A program made the position numbers and the translations under genes. From positions 1-62,738 of the forward strand of contig CAMYAM010000011.1 of NCBI GenBank assembly GCA_947253875.1: a stretch of DNA of 62,738 nucleotides, in the 5' to 3' direction. Positions 1 through 8,115 of this stretch are shown piece by piece (the stretch's first letter is position 1; every line of letters begins with the position of its first letter). Below the pieces are notes generated by a model. The model saw only the letters and a list, made by a program, of their open reading frames with translations. It did not search any database and was not told the DNA's origin. Origin of the DNA: an uncultured Fastidiosipila sp. Its GTDB lineage: Bacteria > Bacillota > Clostridia > Saccharofermentanales > Fastidiosipilaceae.

Positions 1-436
1 CATCATCCATTGCCCAACCTTTAATTGTAAAATCTTTTACAATTTGGTTTGCCCATTTTCTAAATTGGATGGCACGTTCGTTATTTACTTTAAACCCTAC
101 TGCAATAATTGCTTGAAGGTTATAGTGTTTTGTATTATATGATTTACCGTCGTTTGCAGTTATTAAGTATTTCTTAATAACTGAATTTTCTCCTAGTTCG
201 TTATCGTCAAATATTTTTTTAAGATGCTGATTTATTGCCGAAACACTTACATCATATAATGCTGCCATCATCTTCTGCGTTAGCCAAATATTCTCATCCT
301 CATATCTAATTTCAATAGCTTCCTGGTCATCACCGTTAGATGCAATAAAGGTCAAGTATTCAGCAGCAGATGACCTAATTTGAAGTTCTTTTTTATCTTG
401 ATTTTCGATTTTGCTTTTTTCCATTTCTTTACTCAC
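1..436 (-). CDS. RhuM-family protein, 5' part (cut by window edge)
   Basis: The reading frame runs from a GTG at 434-436 to the left edge without a stop, so about 145 N-terminal residues are visible and the C-terminus lies outside. The GTG is chosen because a GGAGGA box (complement of 441-446) sits 4-5 bases upstream; the in-frame ATG at 424 has no such box. The translation contains IWLTQKMMAALYDVSVSAIN (about residues 53-72), then a segment ending in RAIQFRKWANQIVKDFTIKG, which is the conserved core of the RhuM (virulence_RhuM) family. These proteins are common in genomic islands and mobile elements and often carry N-terminal DNA-binding-like motifs. Their biochemical function is unsettled; the virulence label is historical. 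Its presence may mark accessory DNA to the left of the window. Confidence 0.85.
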   Translation of the reverse strand, partial: MSKEMEKSKIENQDKKELQIRSSAAEYLTFIASNGDDQEAIEIRYEDENIWLTQKMMAALYDVSVSAINQHLKKIFDDNELGENSVIKKYLITANDGKSYNTKHYNLQAIIAVGFKVNNERAIQFRKWANQIVKDFTIKGWAMDD

Positions 437-924
437 AATTTCCTCCAAATATAATTTCTCATCTACTTTTAAATACGGGAACTAATCATGAATACAATAA
501 TATAATGAATTAAGGAATTTATCATCATGCTTTTTGTTGTTTGCAATTGATGATTGATGACATGATATGAAGTGAAACAAAAATTCATAAAAACAGGCAC
601 ACTCCCCTATTTTCCTATATATTTACAAAATTAGATCAGCCTTAAAACTTCTCAATATTTCTCTGGAAAAAGCCCTCGTAACCCATAAACTTGATTTTTT
701 TTATAAAAAGATATAATATCTCATGAGTTCGCAGAAATAATTTTATTAAAAGGAGTAAATTATTTCTAATAACGCGACATCAAGACAAAGGAAAAAAGTA
801 TTATTTAACTTATTTCATATCACTACAAGTTAGTGTTTCGCTTTAATTTCTCACTTTTTATTAAATTGAATATTATATTGAGAAATTAATCAGTGATTGT
901 CTTAACTTGAACAGGAGAAGAATT
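437..924. other. 488-base AT-rich intergenic region
   Basis: No convincing gene was found. It should contain the divergent promoters for the RhuM gene (minus) and the LysM gene (plus). A TTGATT...TATAAT pair near 691-717 resembles a promoter but has a short spacer of about 15 bases. Just downstream, a 10-base inverted repeat (GAAATAATTT at 734-743, AAATTATTTC at 757-766) flanks an AAAAGGAG box, but no normal start codon follows that box. Confidence 0.4.
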
Positions 925-1923
925 ATGTTAGACAAGGTAAAAACGCACTTGAGTAACTTTCTTTCTAAAGCGAAAGAAAAATTTACTCAGGATAAAAATA
1001 AATTAGAAAGTGCCTATTTAATTAGAACTGCCAGCTTTGCTGTAGCTATGCTAGCAATCGCAGGTACGGCTTCACTCTTTCAAAATGATAAATTTACTGA
1101 AAGAAACAGCAATTTAAATGCCAGCGAGACAACAATTGAATCAAATCAAAATGATGCTGAATTGGATTCAGAAATAGCACTTTACCTAGACGAAGGTCAC
1201 AACCGTAGCAGTGACGAATTAAATTTAACAAAAAAGACAAAAGAAACAACAAAAGCAAAAGAAACAAAAGAAAAAAGCTCAACCACAACACAAACTACTG
1301 CTAAAGCAACAACAAACACAAGCGTTGCAGCTACAACAACTACAGCAGCTACTACGGCAGCAAAGACTGTAACCGTTGCAGCTGGTGAAGGCTGGTGGCA
1401 TGTAGGTGAACGTGCCGGTGTAGATTATAGATATCTTGCAGTTTTTAATGGTAAGAATTGGAATGAAAATGTTTATACTGGACAAGTTCTCAAAGTTCCT
1501 ACAGCAGAAGAATTAGCAAAGATTGAATTGCCAGTAGAAACTGCGGCTCCTACACATGCTCAAGCAAATACAAGCAGTGCAGCTCAAGCTACACAAGCAC
1601 CCGTACAGAGCGCTGCTCCTGCAGCATCAAGTGCATATATATATTCAGTAAATGACTTGATTTTCCACGGTAGAATTAACTGGAGTGGAATGCAATATAC
1701 TTTCTACTCACAATCAGTTCTTCCAGGGCATGGACTAAATATTCCAGGACGTCATGTTTCTGCTGCTGGATTTGTTTGTGATGGTGACGGCTACATCGTT
1801 CTCGCAAGTGACTACTATGCTAGAGGTACAGTAATCAGTACACCATTTGGTGCTCCAGGAAAGGTCTATGATGCTTTCGGTACTGGACAACCTTCATGGA
1901 GATTTGATGTTTACATTAGATAG
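925..1923 (+). CDS. Membrane-anchored LysM protein with C-terminal 3D-like domain
   Basis: 332 residues, probably a cell-wall-associated protein. The start is the ATG at 925 because AGGAGAAG at 913-920 precedes it; an upstream TTG at 907 would translate the ribosome-binding site itself. A charged N-terminus is followed by one membrane segment (about residues 37-54), then a long Thr/Ala/Lys-rich linker. A LysM-like module follows (around 148-195, with GEGWWHVGERAGVDYRYLAV and VYTGQVLKVP), then a second Ala/Pro-rich linker. The last ~85 residues contain LNIPGRHVSAAGFVCDGDGY, TPFGAPGKVYDAFGTG and a terminal FDVYIR. That pattern resembles the 3D-type double-psi barrel of secreted Firmicute wall proteins. 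LysM binds peptidoglycan GlcNAc; the catalytic status of the C-terminal domain is unknown, so a hydrolase role is only an inference. It is monocistronic and followed by a terminator. Confidence 0.75.
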   Translation: MLDKVKTHLSNFLSKAKEKFTQDKNKLESAYLIRTASFAVAMLAIAGTASLFQNDKFTERNSNLNASETTIESNQNDAELDSEIALYLDEGHNRSSDELNLTKKTKETTKAKETKEKSSTTTQTTAKATTNTSVAATTTTAATTAAKTVTVAAGEGWWHVGERAGVDYRYLAVFNGKNWNENVYTGQVLKVPTAEELAKIELPVETAAPTHAQANTSSAAQATQAPVQSAAPAASSAYIYSVNDLIFHGRINWSGMQYTFYSQSVLPGHGLNIPGRHVSAAGFVCDGDGYIVLASDYYARGTVISTPFGAPGKVYDAFGTGQPSWRFDVYIR

Positions 1924-1972
1924 TTAAAAGTTTTAGCACTTTTAGACTGTTAAACAAAATTCAAAAATAAGT

Positions 1973-2003
1973 AAGGAGGAAATTAATTTTCCTCCTTTTG
2001 TTT
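1973..2003. terminator. Bidirectional rho-independent terminator
   Basis: AAGGAGGAAA (1973-1982) pairs with TTTCCTCCTT (1988-1997), a 10-base stem with a five-base loop. It is followed by TTGTTTT on the plus strand and by a T-rich run on the minus strand. It lies between the convergent LysM gene and the small membrane protein gene. Confidence 0.8.
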
Positions 2004-2028
2004 TACCTCGTAATTTTTCATTATTATC

Positions 2029-2250
2029 TTATTGCCTTCTATTATTACTGCCAATACCTCCTGCAACGAATGCGATACCGGCTATAATAAATAACCATTT
2101 GAAAGCTAAAACAATCAAGCCCAGTGCAATACCAAAAGCTAGCATAAGCACTACTCTTACAGCTATCCAAATTTTTCTTTTGTTTGAGTCTGTGTTCTTC
2201 CATTCAGCAATAGGATCCCAATTTCTAATTTTGTTCCAAATGTACTCCAT
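2029..2250 (-). CDS. Small membrane protein, function unknown
   Basis: 73 residues starting at the ATG at 2248-2250. GAGGTG (complement of 2257-2262) lies six bases upstream; the GTG at 2259 would overlap that box, so it is rejected. The protein has a charged N-terminal part containing WNKIRNWDPIAEWKN. One long or two short hydrophobic segments follow (about residues 29-64), and it ends in the polar tail SNNRRQ. No family is recognised. It is the last gene of a minus-strand cluster (GIY-YIG, TrmO, FemAB, ABC transporter upstream) and ends at the bidirectional terminator, so it is likely co-transcribed with them. Confidence 0.65.
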   Translation of the reverse strand: MEYIWNKIRNWDPIAEWKNTDSNKRKIWIAVRVVLMLAFGIALGLIVLAFKWLFIIAGIAFVAGGIGSNNRRQ

Positions 2251-2291
2251 TTTTAACACCTCATTTTCTTAGCTCTAAAAAGCTAATTTCT

Positions 2292-2663
2292 TTAGCTAAG
2301 CTCGCTGTTACCTTGCCCTCCCTTAATTAAATCAAGTTTCTCTGTTCTAGTAAGTTGCTTAATCTGATACTCACGTGATTGAGCTGCACCTCGATTGCTT
2401 TGTGGCTCTTTATATAATAGTTTGCACGGTCTGCGATTTCTAGTATATTTGGCGCCTTTGCCTGAATTATGTTCTTGCAAACGTTTATAAGGATCTTTCG
2501 CTATCCCAGTATAAAGAGTGTTGTCACTGCATCTGAGAATATATACCCAGTAGGATGGCTCGTTATTTTCAGAATTTTCCGAATTACTATCTTTTTCTAT
2601 ACCATATACAGCCTTAGTCTCTTCTATTTCATCTAGCTTACTAATCTCTTTCTCGCCTTCCAC
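2292..2663 (-). CDS. GIY-YIG domain protein with N-terminal extension
   Basis: 123 residues read from a GTG at 2661-2663, the only plausible start in frame; its ribosome-binding site is weak. Residues from about 38 form a single GIY-YIG nuclease-like domain: WVYILRCSDNTLYTGIAKDP followed by RLQEHNSGKGAKYTRNRRP and a conserved CKLLYKE strand. This is the compact UPF0213/YhbQ-type architecture, where the signature Tyr, Arg and Glu residues are spread along about 80 residues. The cellular role of these stand-alone proteins is unclear; DNA or RNA endonuclease activity is assumed from the fold. The acidic ~37-residue N-terminal extension rich in Glu, Ser and Asn is unusual for this family. The gene follows trmO by 36 bases on the same strand. 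Confidence 0.85.
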   Translation of the reverse strand: MEGEKEISKLDEIEETKAVYGIEKDSNSENSENNEPSYWVYILRCSDNTLYTGIAKDPYKRLQEHNSGKGAKYTRNRRPCKLLYKEPQSNRGAAQSREYQIKQLTRTEKLDLIKGGQGNSELS

Positions 2664-2699
2664 TAATATCTCTTCATCCCTCTATAAATGCTTACAACT

Positions 2700-3437
2700 C
2701 TATAAGTCCTCAACAGCAATAATTTTTGCTAATCCTGCTATCACTTGGAATTTCACATTCTTGCCTTTGTACTCCATGCCATATACTCGCTCTGGATCGT
2801 CTTGATACGCTGGTCTTGGGTCCTGTGCTAGTATCGAATAAAGTTGCTCTAGTTCACTTTCGTCAAAAATATCTCCAACAGACTTATCCCAAGTTACTTC
2901 CAGTTTGGCTTGAGGTTTATCTGAGGCAAATCCAGATTCTGCTTCTGGAATGCTGTCAACATATTTGATATAAGGCTTGATGTCCAATATAGGTGTTCCA
3001 TCCACCAGATCTGCCCCAGATATTTCCAGTATAGGACCTTGTTCTTTGTCCCAACGGAATCCTATTAATTCCACTGGACTCATACCTATCTGATTCGGTC
3101 TATTGGGAGATCTACTCGCCCACACACCAATTCTCGTATCACCAGCTAATCTCGGTGGTCTAACTGTCGGTTGAAATTTCTCGCTCTTTTTATTCTCAGA
3201 GAAAACCCAAATCAACCACAAGTGAGATATTTGTTCTAATCCTTTGAATGCAGATCTATCCCAATACTCTGAGCTAAAATGAATCTCTCCTGGGATATCC
3301 ACCAAACGTGACTGTCTAGGTACACCAAACTTCTGGCTTAGGTCACCTTTGTAGTAGCCTATAACATTAAAGTTATAAGATCCAGTGTCGCCCAACTCTT
3401 GAATACTTGCTTTTTCCAACTCTTCTTTTTTGCCCAT
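2700..3437 (-). CDS. trmO: tRNA (t6A37)-N6-methyltransferase TrmO
   Basis: 245 residues. TrmO uses S-adenosylmethionine to methylate N6-threonylcarbamoyladenosine at position 37 of certain tRNAs that read ACN codons, which tunes decoding. The family (TsaA-like beta barrel) is recognised by GVPRQSRLVDIPGEIHF near residue 38, LEQISHLWLIWVF, VRPPRLAGDTRIGVWASRSP and the signature SPNRPNQIGMSPVEL. An extended C-terminal domain (about residues 165-245) is present, as in YaeB-type members. The start has no strong ribosome-binding site, and the gene begins 18 bases after the FemAB stop, so translational coupling is likely. The only tRNA gene in the window is tRNA-Thr(GGU), a plausible substrate, although the two genes are not otherwise linked. 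Confidence 0.9.
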   Translation of the reverse strand: MGKKEELEKASIQELGDTGSYNFNVIGYYKGDLSQKFGVPRQSRLVDIPGEIHFSSEYWDRSAFKGLEQISHLWLIWVFSENKKSEKFQPTVRPPRLAGDTRIGVWASRSPNRPNQIGMSPVELIGFRWDKEQGPILEISGADLVDGTPILDIKPYIKYVDSIPEAESGFASDKPQAKLEVTWDKSVGDIFDESELEQLYSILAQDPRPAYQDDPERVYGMEYKGKNVKFQVIAGLAKIIAVEDL

Positions 3438-3455
3438 ATTACTTTGATAAACTCA

Positions 3456-4487
3456 CTACTTTTTCAAATACTCTTGATATTTCTCTTCGTTAAAAACAAC
3501 GTCTAATTCACCAATGAACTTTAATAAGCCTTCTTCACCGGCGAAGCCTTTTTTAAACTTATACAAACCGTCACTGCTATCGTCTGAGAACACACCACCG
3601 AAGTCGAAATATTTTTTGCCTATTGAGTGTGTCCATTTAATCAGTTCGAAGATTAACAAATCTCCTGCATTGTAATTACGTTTAATGTTTGAGGTTGCTG
3701 CATATAGATAGGCAACTTTTTTACCATAAGGTATTGAAATAGAACCAGCTAAGTAATCTTCCCCATGCTTGATAAAATATAATCTCGCATCTGGATACGC
3801 TTCTAGTAAACGTTTGTAGTAGTCTTTGGGTCTGTGATTAATACCTTGGCGTTCTGCCATAATCTCAATTAACTCATAGAAAATATCTACTTCCTGGTCC
3901 GTAACATTCTTACCCTCATAGTAGATAACTTCACTATCCATTTTTAGGCCTTTGCGAATACTATTTCTGGTTTTACTCTTAAAAATATTTAAGCCATATT
4001 CAGGATCGTCTTTGTCCCCCTCAAAATCATACTTATCTAAATCCATCATTACATTCCAGCGTGGTTGCACCAGGGCGTGAAGATCGGTTTCTTTGCTTCT
4101 AAAGGTAAAGCCTAAATCTCTATATTTCTCTACCAATTCATCATCTTCAAAAATCTCAGGATCCATTCTTAGCAAGAATGCATTGTATTTCTCAGCTAAC
4201 GGCTTAGCAGCCTCTATCAATTCTCTAACAGTTTCAATATCATAAAAATCACAGACTGGACCTCTAGGAGCATACATAAACATTGAGCCTGGAACAGCTT
4301 CTATCATAATTATTGATAAGGCTGCCCTGATCTCACCCTCTGAATCAGTTAAATAAACATACTCTCCCTGCCAGTTATTCTTAACATGAGCCCAAGCAGT
4401 ATCTTGTGTAAATTGAGCATGCTCATTTTTTCTTACAAATTCGTTGTACTTATTAACTTCTTCGAGATTATTTTGATCTAAAATCAT
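3456..4487 (-). CDS. FemAB-family peptidoglycan bridge aminoacyltransferase
   Basis: 343 residues. FemA/FemB/MurM-type enzymes transfer amino acids from aminoacyl-tRNA to the side chain of lipid II at the inner membrane face, building interpeptide bridges. Evidence is the family layout of two GNAT-like halves. The first contains HAQFTQDTAWAHVKNNWQGE and the strand MFMYAPRGPVCDFYD (about residues 90-105). The second contains FKSKTRNSIRKGLKMDSEVI (near 168-190) and the signature FDFGGVFSDDSSDGLYKFKK (about 294-313). There is no signal peptide. The length is shorter than staphylococcal FemA (~420), since the coiled-coil arm is reduced. The start has TAGGAGT upstream. It is encoded between an ABC-2 exporter and trmO. 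The amino acid it transfers cannot be read from sequence. Confidence 0.85.
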   Translation of the reverse strand: MILDQNNLEEVNKYNEFVRKNEHAQFTQDTAWAHVKNNWQGEYVYLTDSEGEIRAALSIIMIEAVPGSMFMYAPRGPVCDFYDIETVRELIEAAKPLAEKYNAFLLRMDPEIFEDDELVEKYRDLGFTFRSKETDLHALVQPRWNVMMDLDKYDFEGDKDDPEYGLNIFKSKTRNSIRKGLKMDSEVIYYEGKNVTDQEVDIFYELIEIMAERQGINHRPKDYYKRLLEAYPDARLYFIKHGEDYLAGSISIPYGKKVAYLYAATSNIKRNYNAGDLLIFELIKWTHSIGKKYFDFGGVFSDDSSDGLYKFKKGFAGEEGLLKFIGELDVVFNEEKYQEYLKK

Positions 4488-4535
4488 TTATAACTCCTAA
4501 TCTAATTTTTTAACTTAAATTCCTAATCTAATTTT

Positions 4536-5645
4536 CTATATATCTTTTCTCTTAAATATAATTGTAGCCAATACTAAAAATATTACAAAATATAAAGCTG
4601 CTATTCCCGCACTAAGGCACAAACTCACTCCTGGCACTTGTACACCTGAAATAAGGTTGTTCTCTAAGTTCATATGCACGAAAGGTGTGTAGCGTAAGAA
4701 CTTATAGTTGCCTACAAAAGCTTCTACTATGCTATTCAACAACATGTAAATTGCCAAAGATGCTGTAATAGTTCCTGCATTAGATCTGGTTATAACAGCA
4801 AATAACAGTACTAAACTCAATGGCATTAGTAGTGAAAAAGTTGATACTGCGTATAAAATCAAGGTATATGCAAATAGTGGTACTGAGTAACTTTGTCCAT
4901 TAATTGCAAAAATAAAGGTCTTGCTTGGATCACCCCAGCCAAAGAAGATAGCGTTAGCAAATAGATGTAATAAATAGTTACAGATTTGAATAATCAACGC
5001 AACAATTACTACCGCAGTAAATTTTGCTAATAAAACGGAGACTCTGCTACCAGCCTTCATTACGGAGAATTTAATTGATCCGTTTTCGAATTCTCCAGCT
5101 ACTTGTAAACTGAGGATTGAAGCAAGAGCAATGAATATCAAAGTTATATAAATCGGTCCGCGTGCTAAGTTTGACCAAGCATTCAAGAAATTCTCACTCT
5201 CATAGAAATTACCTGTATACTTCGCATCTGGATCTAGGTTCTTGCTATTCAAGGCTTGCTCTAACTTTACTAATTCATCATTAATTCTCTGCGCATGCAA
5301 CTCGTCATATTGAGGGTTCTTGTCAAGACGCATCTCTTCAAACATTTTATTTTGAACTCGCAATTGCTCCAACTTCTCAGCATTCGTAGTAGAATTGTTG
5401 CCCATATTATCAGGATTGAATGGACTACCTACAGTCACATCTATTCCACCGTCATCCCCATAATGCTTCTCATTATATTCTTTGGCCTGTTGCTCTAGCC
5501 TTGGCAGAAGGACCTCTGTTGAATAATATGCTAAACCTGAAACAGCAAAACTTACTAATACAAGCACTATTAAAAATACATAAAAAACTTTGCGCTTAAA
5601 AATTCTTCTCAACTCGACTCTTGTTGTTCTCCAAAATTGCATCAT
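4536..5645 (-). CDS. ABC-2 type transporter permease
   Basis: 369 residues. It begins with MMQFWRTTRVELRRIFKRK and a first membrane helix. A large extracytoplasmic loop of about 130 residues follows (roughly 40-165, rich in Asn, Glu and Lys). Five further hydrophobic segments then occur, including ITLIFIALASILSLQVAGEF and the conserved FENGSIKFSVMKAGSR turn. This is the layout of ABC-2 exporter permeases that pair with a separate ATPase. Its start codon overlaps the stop of the ATPase gene (ATGA), so the two are translationally coupled. Substrate unknown; such pairs export peptides, lipids or antibiotics. Confidence 0.85.
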   Translation of the reverse strand: MMQFWRTTRVELRRIFKRKVFYVFLIVLVLVSFAVSGLAYYSTEVLLPRLEQQAKEYNEKHYGDDGGIDVTVGSPFNPDNMGNNSTTNAEKLEQLRVQNKMFEEMRLDKNPQYDELHAQRINDELVKLEQALNSKNLDPDAKYTGNFYESENFLNAWSNLARGPIYITLIFIALASILSLQVAGEFENGSIKFSVMKAGSRVSVLLAKFTAVVIVALIIQICNYLLHLFANAIFFGWGDPSKTFIFAINGQSYSVPLFAYTLILYAVSTFSLLMPLSLVLLFAVITRSNAGTITASLAIYMLLNSIVEAFVGNYKFLRYTPFVHMNLENNLISGVQVPGVSLCLSAGIAALYFVIFLVLATIIFKRKDI

Positions 5646-6565
5646 AATATTTCTCCACCTTTTTCTTGCATAATTTCAATGAATACATCTTCCAAATTCT
5701 TATGTACTGGTTCTATGGAGTAAATCTTAAAATCTGCTGCCATTAGATCTTTTAACAGCATATTTATATTATCCAGATCACAAGCTAAAACTACAAATTC
5801 TTTATCAATTTTGCTAGGGATTTTTCTTTCGTCGAAGTATTCTTTTAGTCTCTTCTGATCATTTGTAGTTATTCTTACATTATTGTCCAAAAGTGATAAT
5901 GAAATATCTGATATATTTTGCTCTGCTACAATCTCGCCCTGATTGATCATGGCGATACGGTCGCAAAGGCTTTGAACTTCGCTCAAAATATGAGAAGATA
6001 CCATAACACTAATGCCTTCTTGCTCCGCCAAGTCTCTCAACATCTTTCGCAAATCTCTAATTCCTTGTGGGTCTAAACCGTTAAAAGGCTCGTCTAAGAT
6101 GAGCAAGTTATTTTTTGCTAGCAACATACAAGCAATACCCAAACGTTGTTTCATACCAAGGGAATATTGCTTAACTTTTTTATCTAGAGCCTTATCCAAC
6201 TTCAGCATGTGAGCAACTCGATCTATATCCTCATCTGTTGTATCTGGATACAAAATTGCAACTTGCTGCAAATGCTCTCTCCCACTAAGAAAAGGGAAAA
6301 GGTCCGGATTCTCTACAATCGCCCCAATATTCTTCTTGATTTTTATAAAATTCTCATCGTAATCTTGTCCTTCGTAATAAATCTTACCAGCGTCTTTTCT
6401 ATAAAGTCCGGTTATCATTTTGATAGTTGTAGTCTTACCGGCGCCATTAGGCCCTATAAGTCCCAAGACCTCGCCTTCATACAGATCTAGGTCTATACCT
6501 TTGATAATCTCTCTACCAGAAAGAGATTTCCTAAGTCCTTGAATTTCTAAACGTCTATTGCTCAT
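5642..6565 (-). CDS. ABC transporter ATP-binding protein
   Basis: 307 residues, the ATPase partner of the permease encoded immediately downstream. Walker A is GPNGAGKTT (about residues 38-46). The signature is YSLGMKQRLGIA, a common variant of LSGGQ in ABC-2 exporters. Walker B is NNLLILDEPFNGLDPQG and the H-loop is MVSSHILSEV. An additional C-terminal domain of about 90 residues ends with LEDVFIEIMQEKGGEIL, typical of ABC-2 export ATPases. It is the first gene of the minus-strand cluster running down to 2029. The divergent xpt gene shares the 185-base upstream region, so both promoters must lie there. Confidence 0.92.
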   Translation of the reverse strand: MSNRRLEIQGLRKSLSGREIIKGIDLDLYEGEVLGLIGPNGAGKTTTIKMITGLYRKDAGKIYYEGQDYDENFIKIKKNIGAIVENPDLFPFLSGREHLQQVAILYPDTTDEDIDRVAHMLKLDKALDKKVKQYSLGMKQRLGIACMLLAKNNLLILDEPFNGLDPQGIRDLRKMLRDLAEQEGISVMVSSHILSEVQSLCDRIAMINQGEIVAEQNISDISLSLLDNNVRITTNDQKRLKEYFDERKIPSKIDKEFVVLACDLDNINMLLKDLMAADFKIYSIEPVHKNLEDVFIEIMQEKGGEIL

Positions 6566-6750
6566 ATGAACCTCACGAAAATATCGAAGTTAATTCGAAT
6601 AAAATTGCTCTTGTTTTGTCCTTATTATCGCTTAAATTACTTAAACCGCTTAAACATAAGCGTGTAATATCTTTACAAAATATATTTTAGCATATTAAAT
6701 GTGGTATCCTATTTTCATATAAGTATAAAAGTTTTTATGGAGTTTAATAT

Positions 6751-7350
6751 ATGAAATTATTAGAAGAAAAAATCTTAAAAGATGGAGACATAAAAGGTAC
6801 TGATGTTATCAAGGTTGACTCATTCCTTAACCATAGAGTTGAGCCAGAATTTATCGCTGCCTTAGCTACTGAGTTTGCAGAGTATTTCTCCAAAAAATCT
6901 CCAACTATAGTTCTGACCCTAGAATCTAGCGGTATTCCTGTTGCCTATAAGACAGCTGAACTACTCGGACTTCCAATGGTCTTTGCTAAAAAATCCGAAA
7001 GCTTAAACCTTGACAAAGAAACTTACACAACTGAAGTCTACTCATATACTCGCCAAAATTCTTACAAAGTTAAAGTCAGCAAGAACTACATAAATTCTAA
7101 TGATAGAGTTCTGATTATCGATGATTTCTTAGCAAGAGGTAGTGCTAGCCGAGCTTTAATTAATATCTGTAAAGAAGCTGAGGCGGAAATTGCTGGACTC
7201 GGATTTGTAATTGAGAAGTTCTATCAAGGTGGTGGCGAAATCCTACGTCTAAATGATTATGACGTTTATAGTTTGGCTATTATTGAGAAGATTGATCCTG
7301 TTTCTGGTCTAGTTTTTATCTCTCAAGAAGAAGTTAATTCTAAGTATTAG
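6751..7350 (+). CDS. xpt: Xanthine phosphoribosyltransferase
   Basis: 199 residues. It converts xanthine and PRPP to XMP in purine salvage, in the cytosol. The type I phosphoribosyltransferase fold is shown by the PRPP-binding loop VLIIDDFLARGSASRAL (about residues 124-140). The Xpt subfamily is shown by MKLLEEKILKDGDIKG at the N-terminus, VDSFLNHRVEP, TLESSGIPVAYKTAE and KKSESLNL. Length matches Bacillus Xpt (about 194). A GGAG box lies eight bases before the ATG. Unlike many Firmicute xpt genes, no purine riboswitch core is visible in the short upstream region, and no xanthine permease gene follows. Confidence 0.93.
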   Translation: MKLLEEKILKDGDIKGTDVIKVDSFLNHRVEPEFIAALATEFAEYFSKKSPTIVLTLESSGIPVAYKTAELLGLPMVFAKKSESLNLDKETYTTEVYSYTRQNSYKVKVSKNYINSNDRVLIIDDFLARGSASRALINICKEAEAEIAGLGFVIEKFYQGGGEILRLNDYDVYSLAIIEKIDPVSGLVFISQEEVNSKY

Positions 7351-7476
7351 CTTGGGTTCGTCTATTTATTAGCTGATTTATAGCCGGTGAGGTGGAGTTA
7401 TTTTGTTTTGCCGAGTCGAGTACATCGTAAACTTTAGCTAGCATAATCTTAGGTTATCTAAAAAATTTTTTTGGAA

Positions 7477-7505
7477 TTGCTTTTATAAACTTAATTTAGT
7501 ACAAT
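7477..7505 (+). promoter_or_regulatory. Promoter of tRNA-Thr
   Basis: TTGCTT (7477-7482), a 17-base spacer and TACAAT (7500-7505) form a good sigma-A type promoter. The expected start site is about seven bases before the first base of the tRNA. Confidence 0.75.
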
Positions 7506-7514
7506 ACTTGCATT

Positions 7515-7590
<76 letters not shown>

Positions 7591-7595
7591 TAATG

Positions 7596-7632
7596 AAAGC
7601 CCGTAACTACCGAACGTTGCGGGCTTTTTGTT
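7596..7632 (+). terminator. Terminator of tRNA-Thr
   Basis: AAAGCCCGTAAC (7596-7607) pairs with GTTGCGGGCTTT (7616-7627), a 12-base stem with one G-U pair, followed by TTGTTTTT. Confidence 0.9.
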
Positions 7633-8056
7633 TTTCTTGTGGTTGGATTAAAATCAGATTTTTGCACCCACTAGAAATTTTTAATTTTTTTGTCTAATCG
7701 TTCCATTTTTTTATTGCTTTATTATTTAATTTCTCTAATACAACAATTCGTTTTATAGCAAATTTCCTAAGCATGTCATTGTAAATCTATTTAATCTAAC
7801 TTTATTTCTAAACGTGTCGAATTGCAAACGGTTAAAACTTGAATTATTTAAAACTTCTTATATTCCTATATATTTAGCAGTATCCTTATTTCTAATCTAG
7901 TTTCGAATTATAATTCTTTGATCATCTGTATTTTTTATATATTTCAATATAACTTTGGATCAAAAATTTTTTCCAAATGACATTATAAGCATTTTCAACT
8001 TTCTTAATTAGAATACCTATTATTTATGATCCTAAAATTAAATTATAGAAATATAA
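7633..8056. other. AT-rich intergenic region without visible genes
   Basis: About 420 bases of very AT-rich DNA between the tRNA terminator and the 3' end of the GH31 gene. No start codon with a ribosome-binding site and sustained frame was found on either strand, and no tRNA-like or riboswitch-like fold. A lone sequence near the CcpA operator consensus lies at 7822-7836, but no promoter is nearby. Confidence 0.4.
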
Positions 8057-8090
8057 ATAAAGGATAACCTATTTCTAAGCCATCCTTTAT
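8057..8090 (-). terminator. Probable terminator of the alpha-glucoside operon
   Basis: ATAAAGGAT (8057-8065) pairs with ATCCTTTAT (8082-8090) around a 16-base loop, just after the GH31 stop, with a T-rich stretch downstream on the minus strand. The large loop and weak U-tract lower confidence. Confidence 0.5.
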
Positions 8091-8115
8091 AAAGATCATA
8101 AATTTACATTAAAAA

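Noticed and set aside
6566..6750. Possible purine riboswitch upstream of xpt
   Set aside because: The conserved purine aptamer core sequences are absent and the leader is too short.
7822..7836. Sequence close to a CcpA (cre) operator, one mismatch
   Set aside because: It lies deep in a gene-free region with no promoter nearby, so a chance match is more likely.
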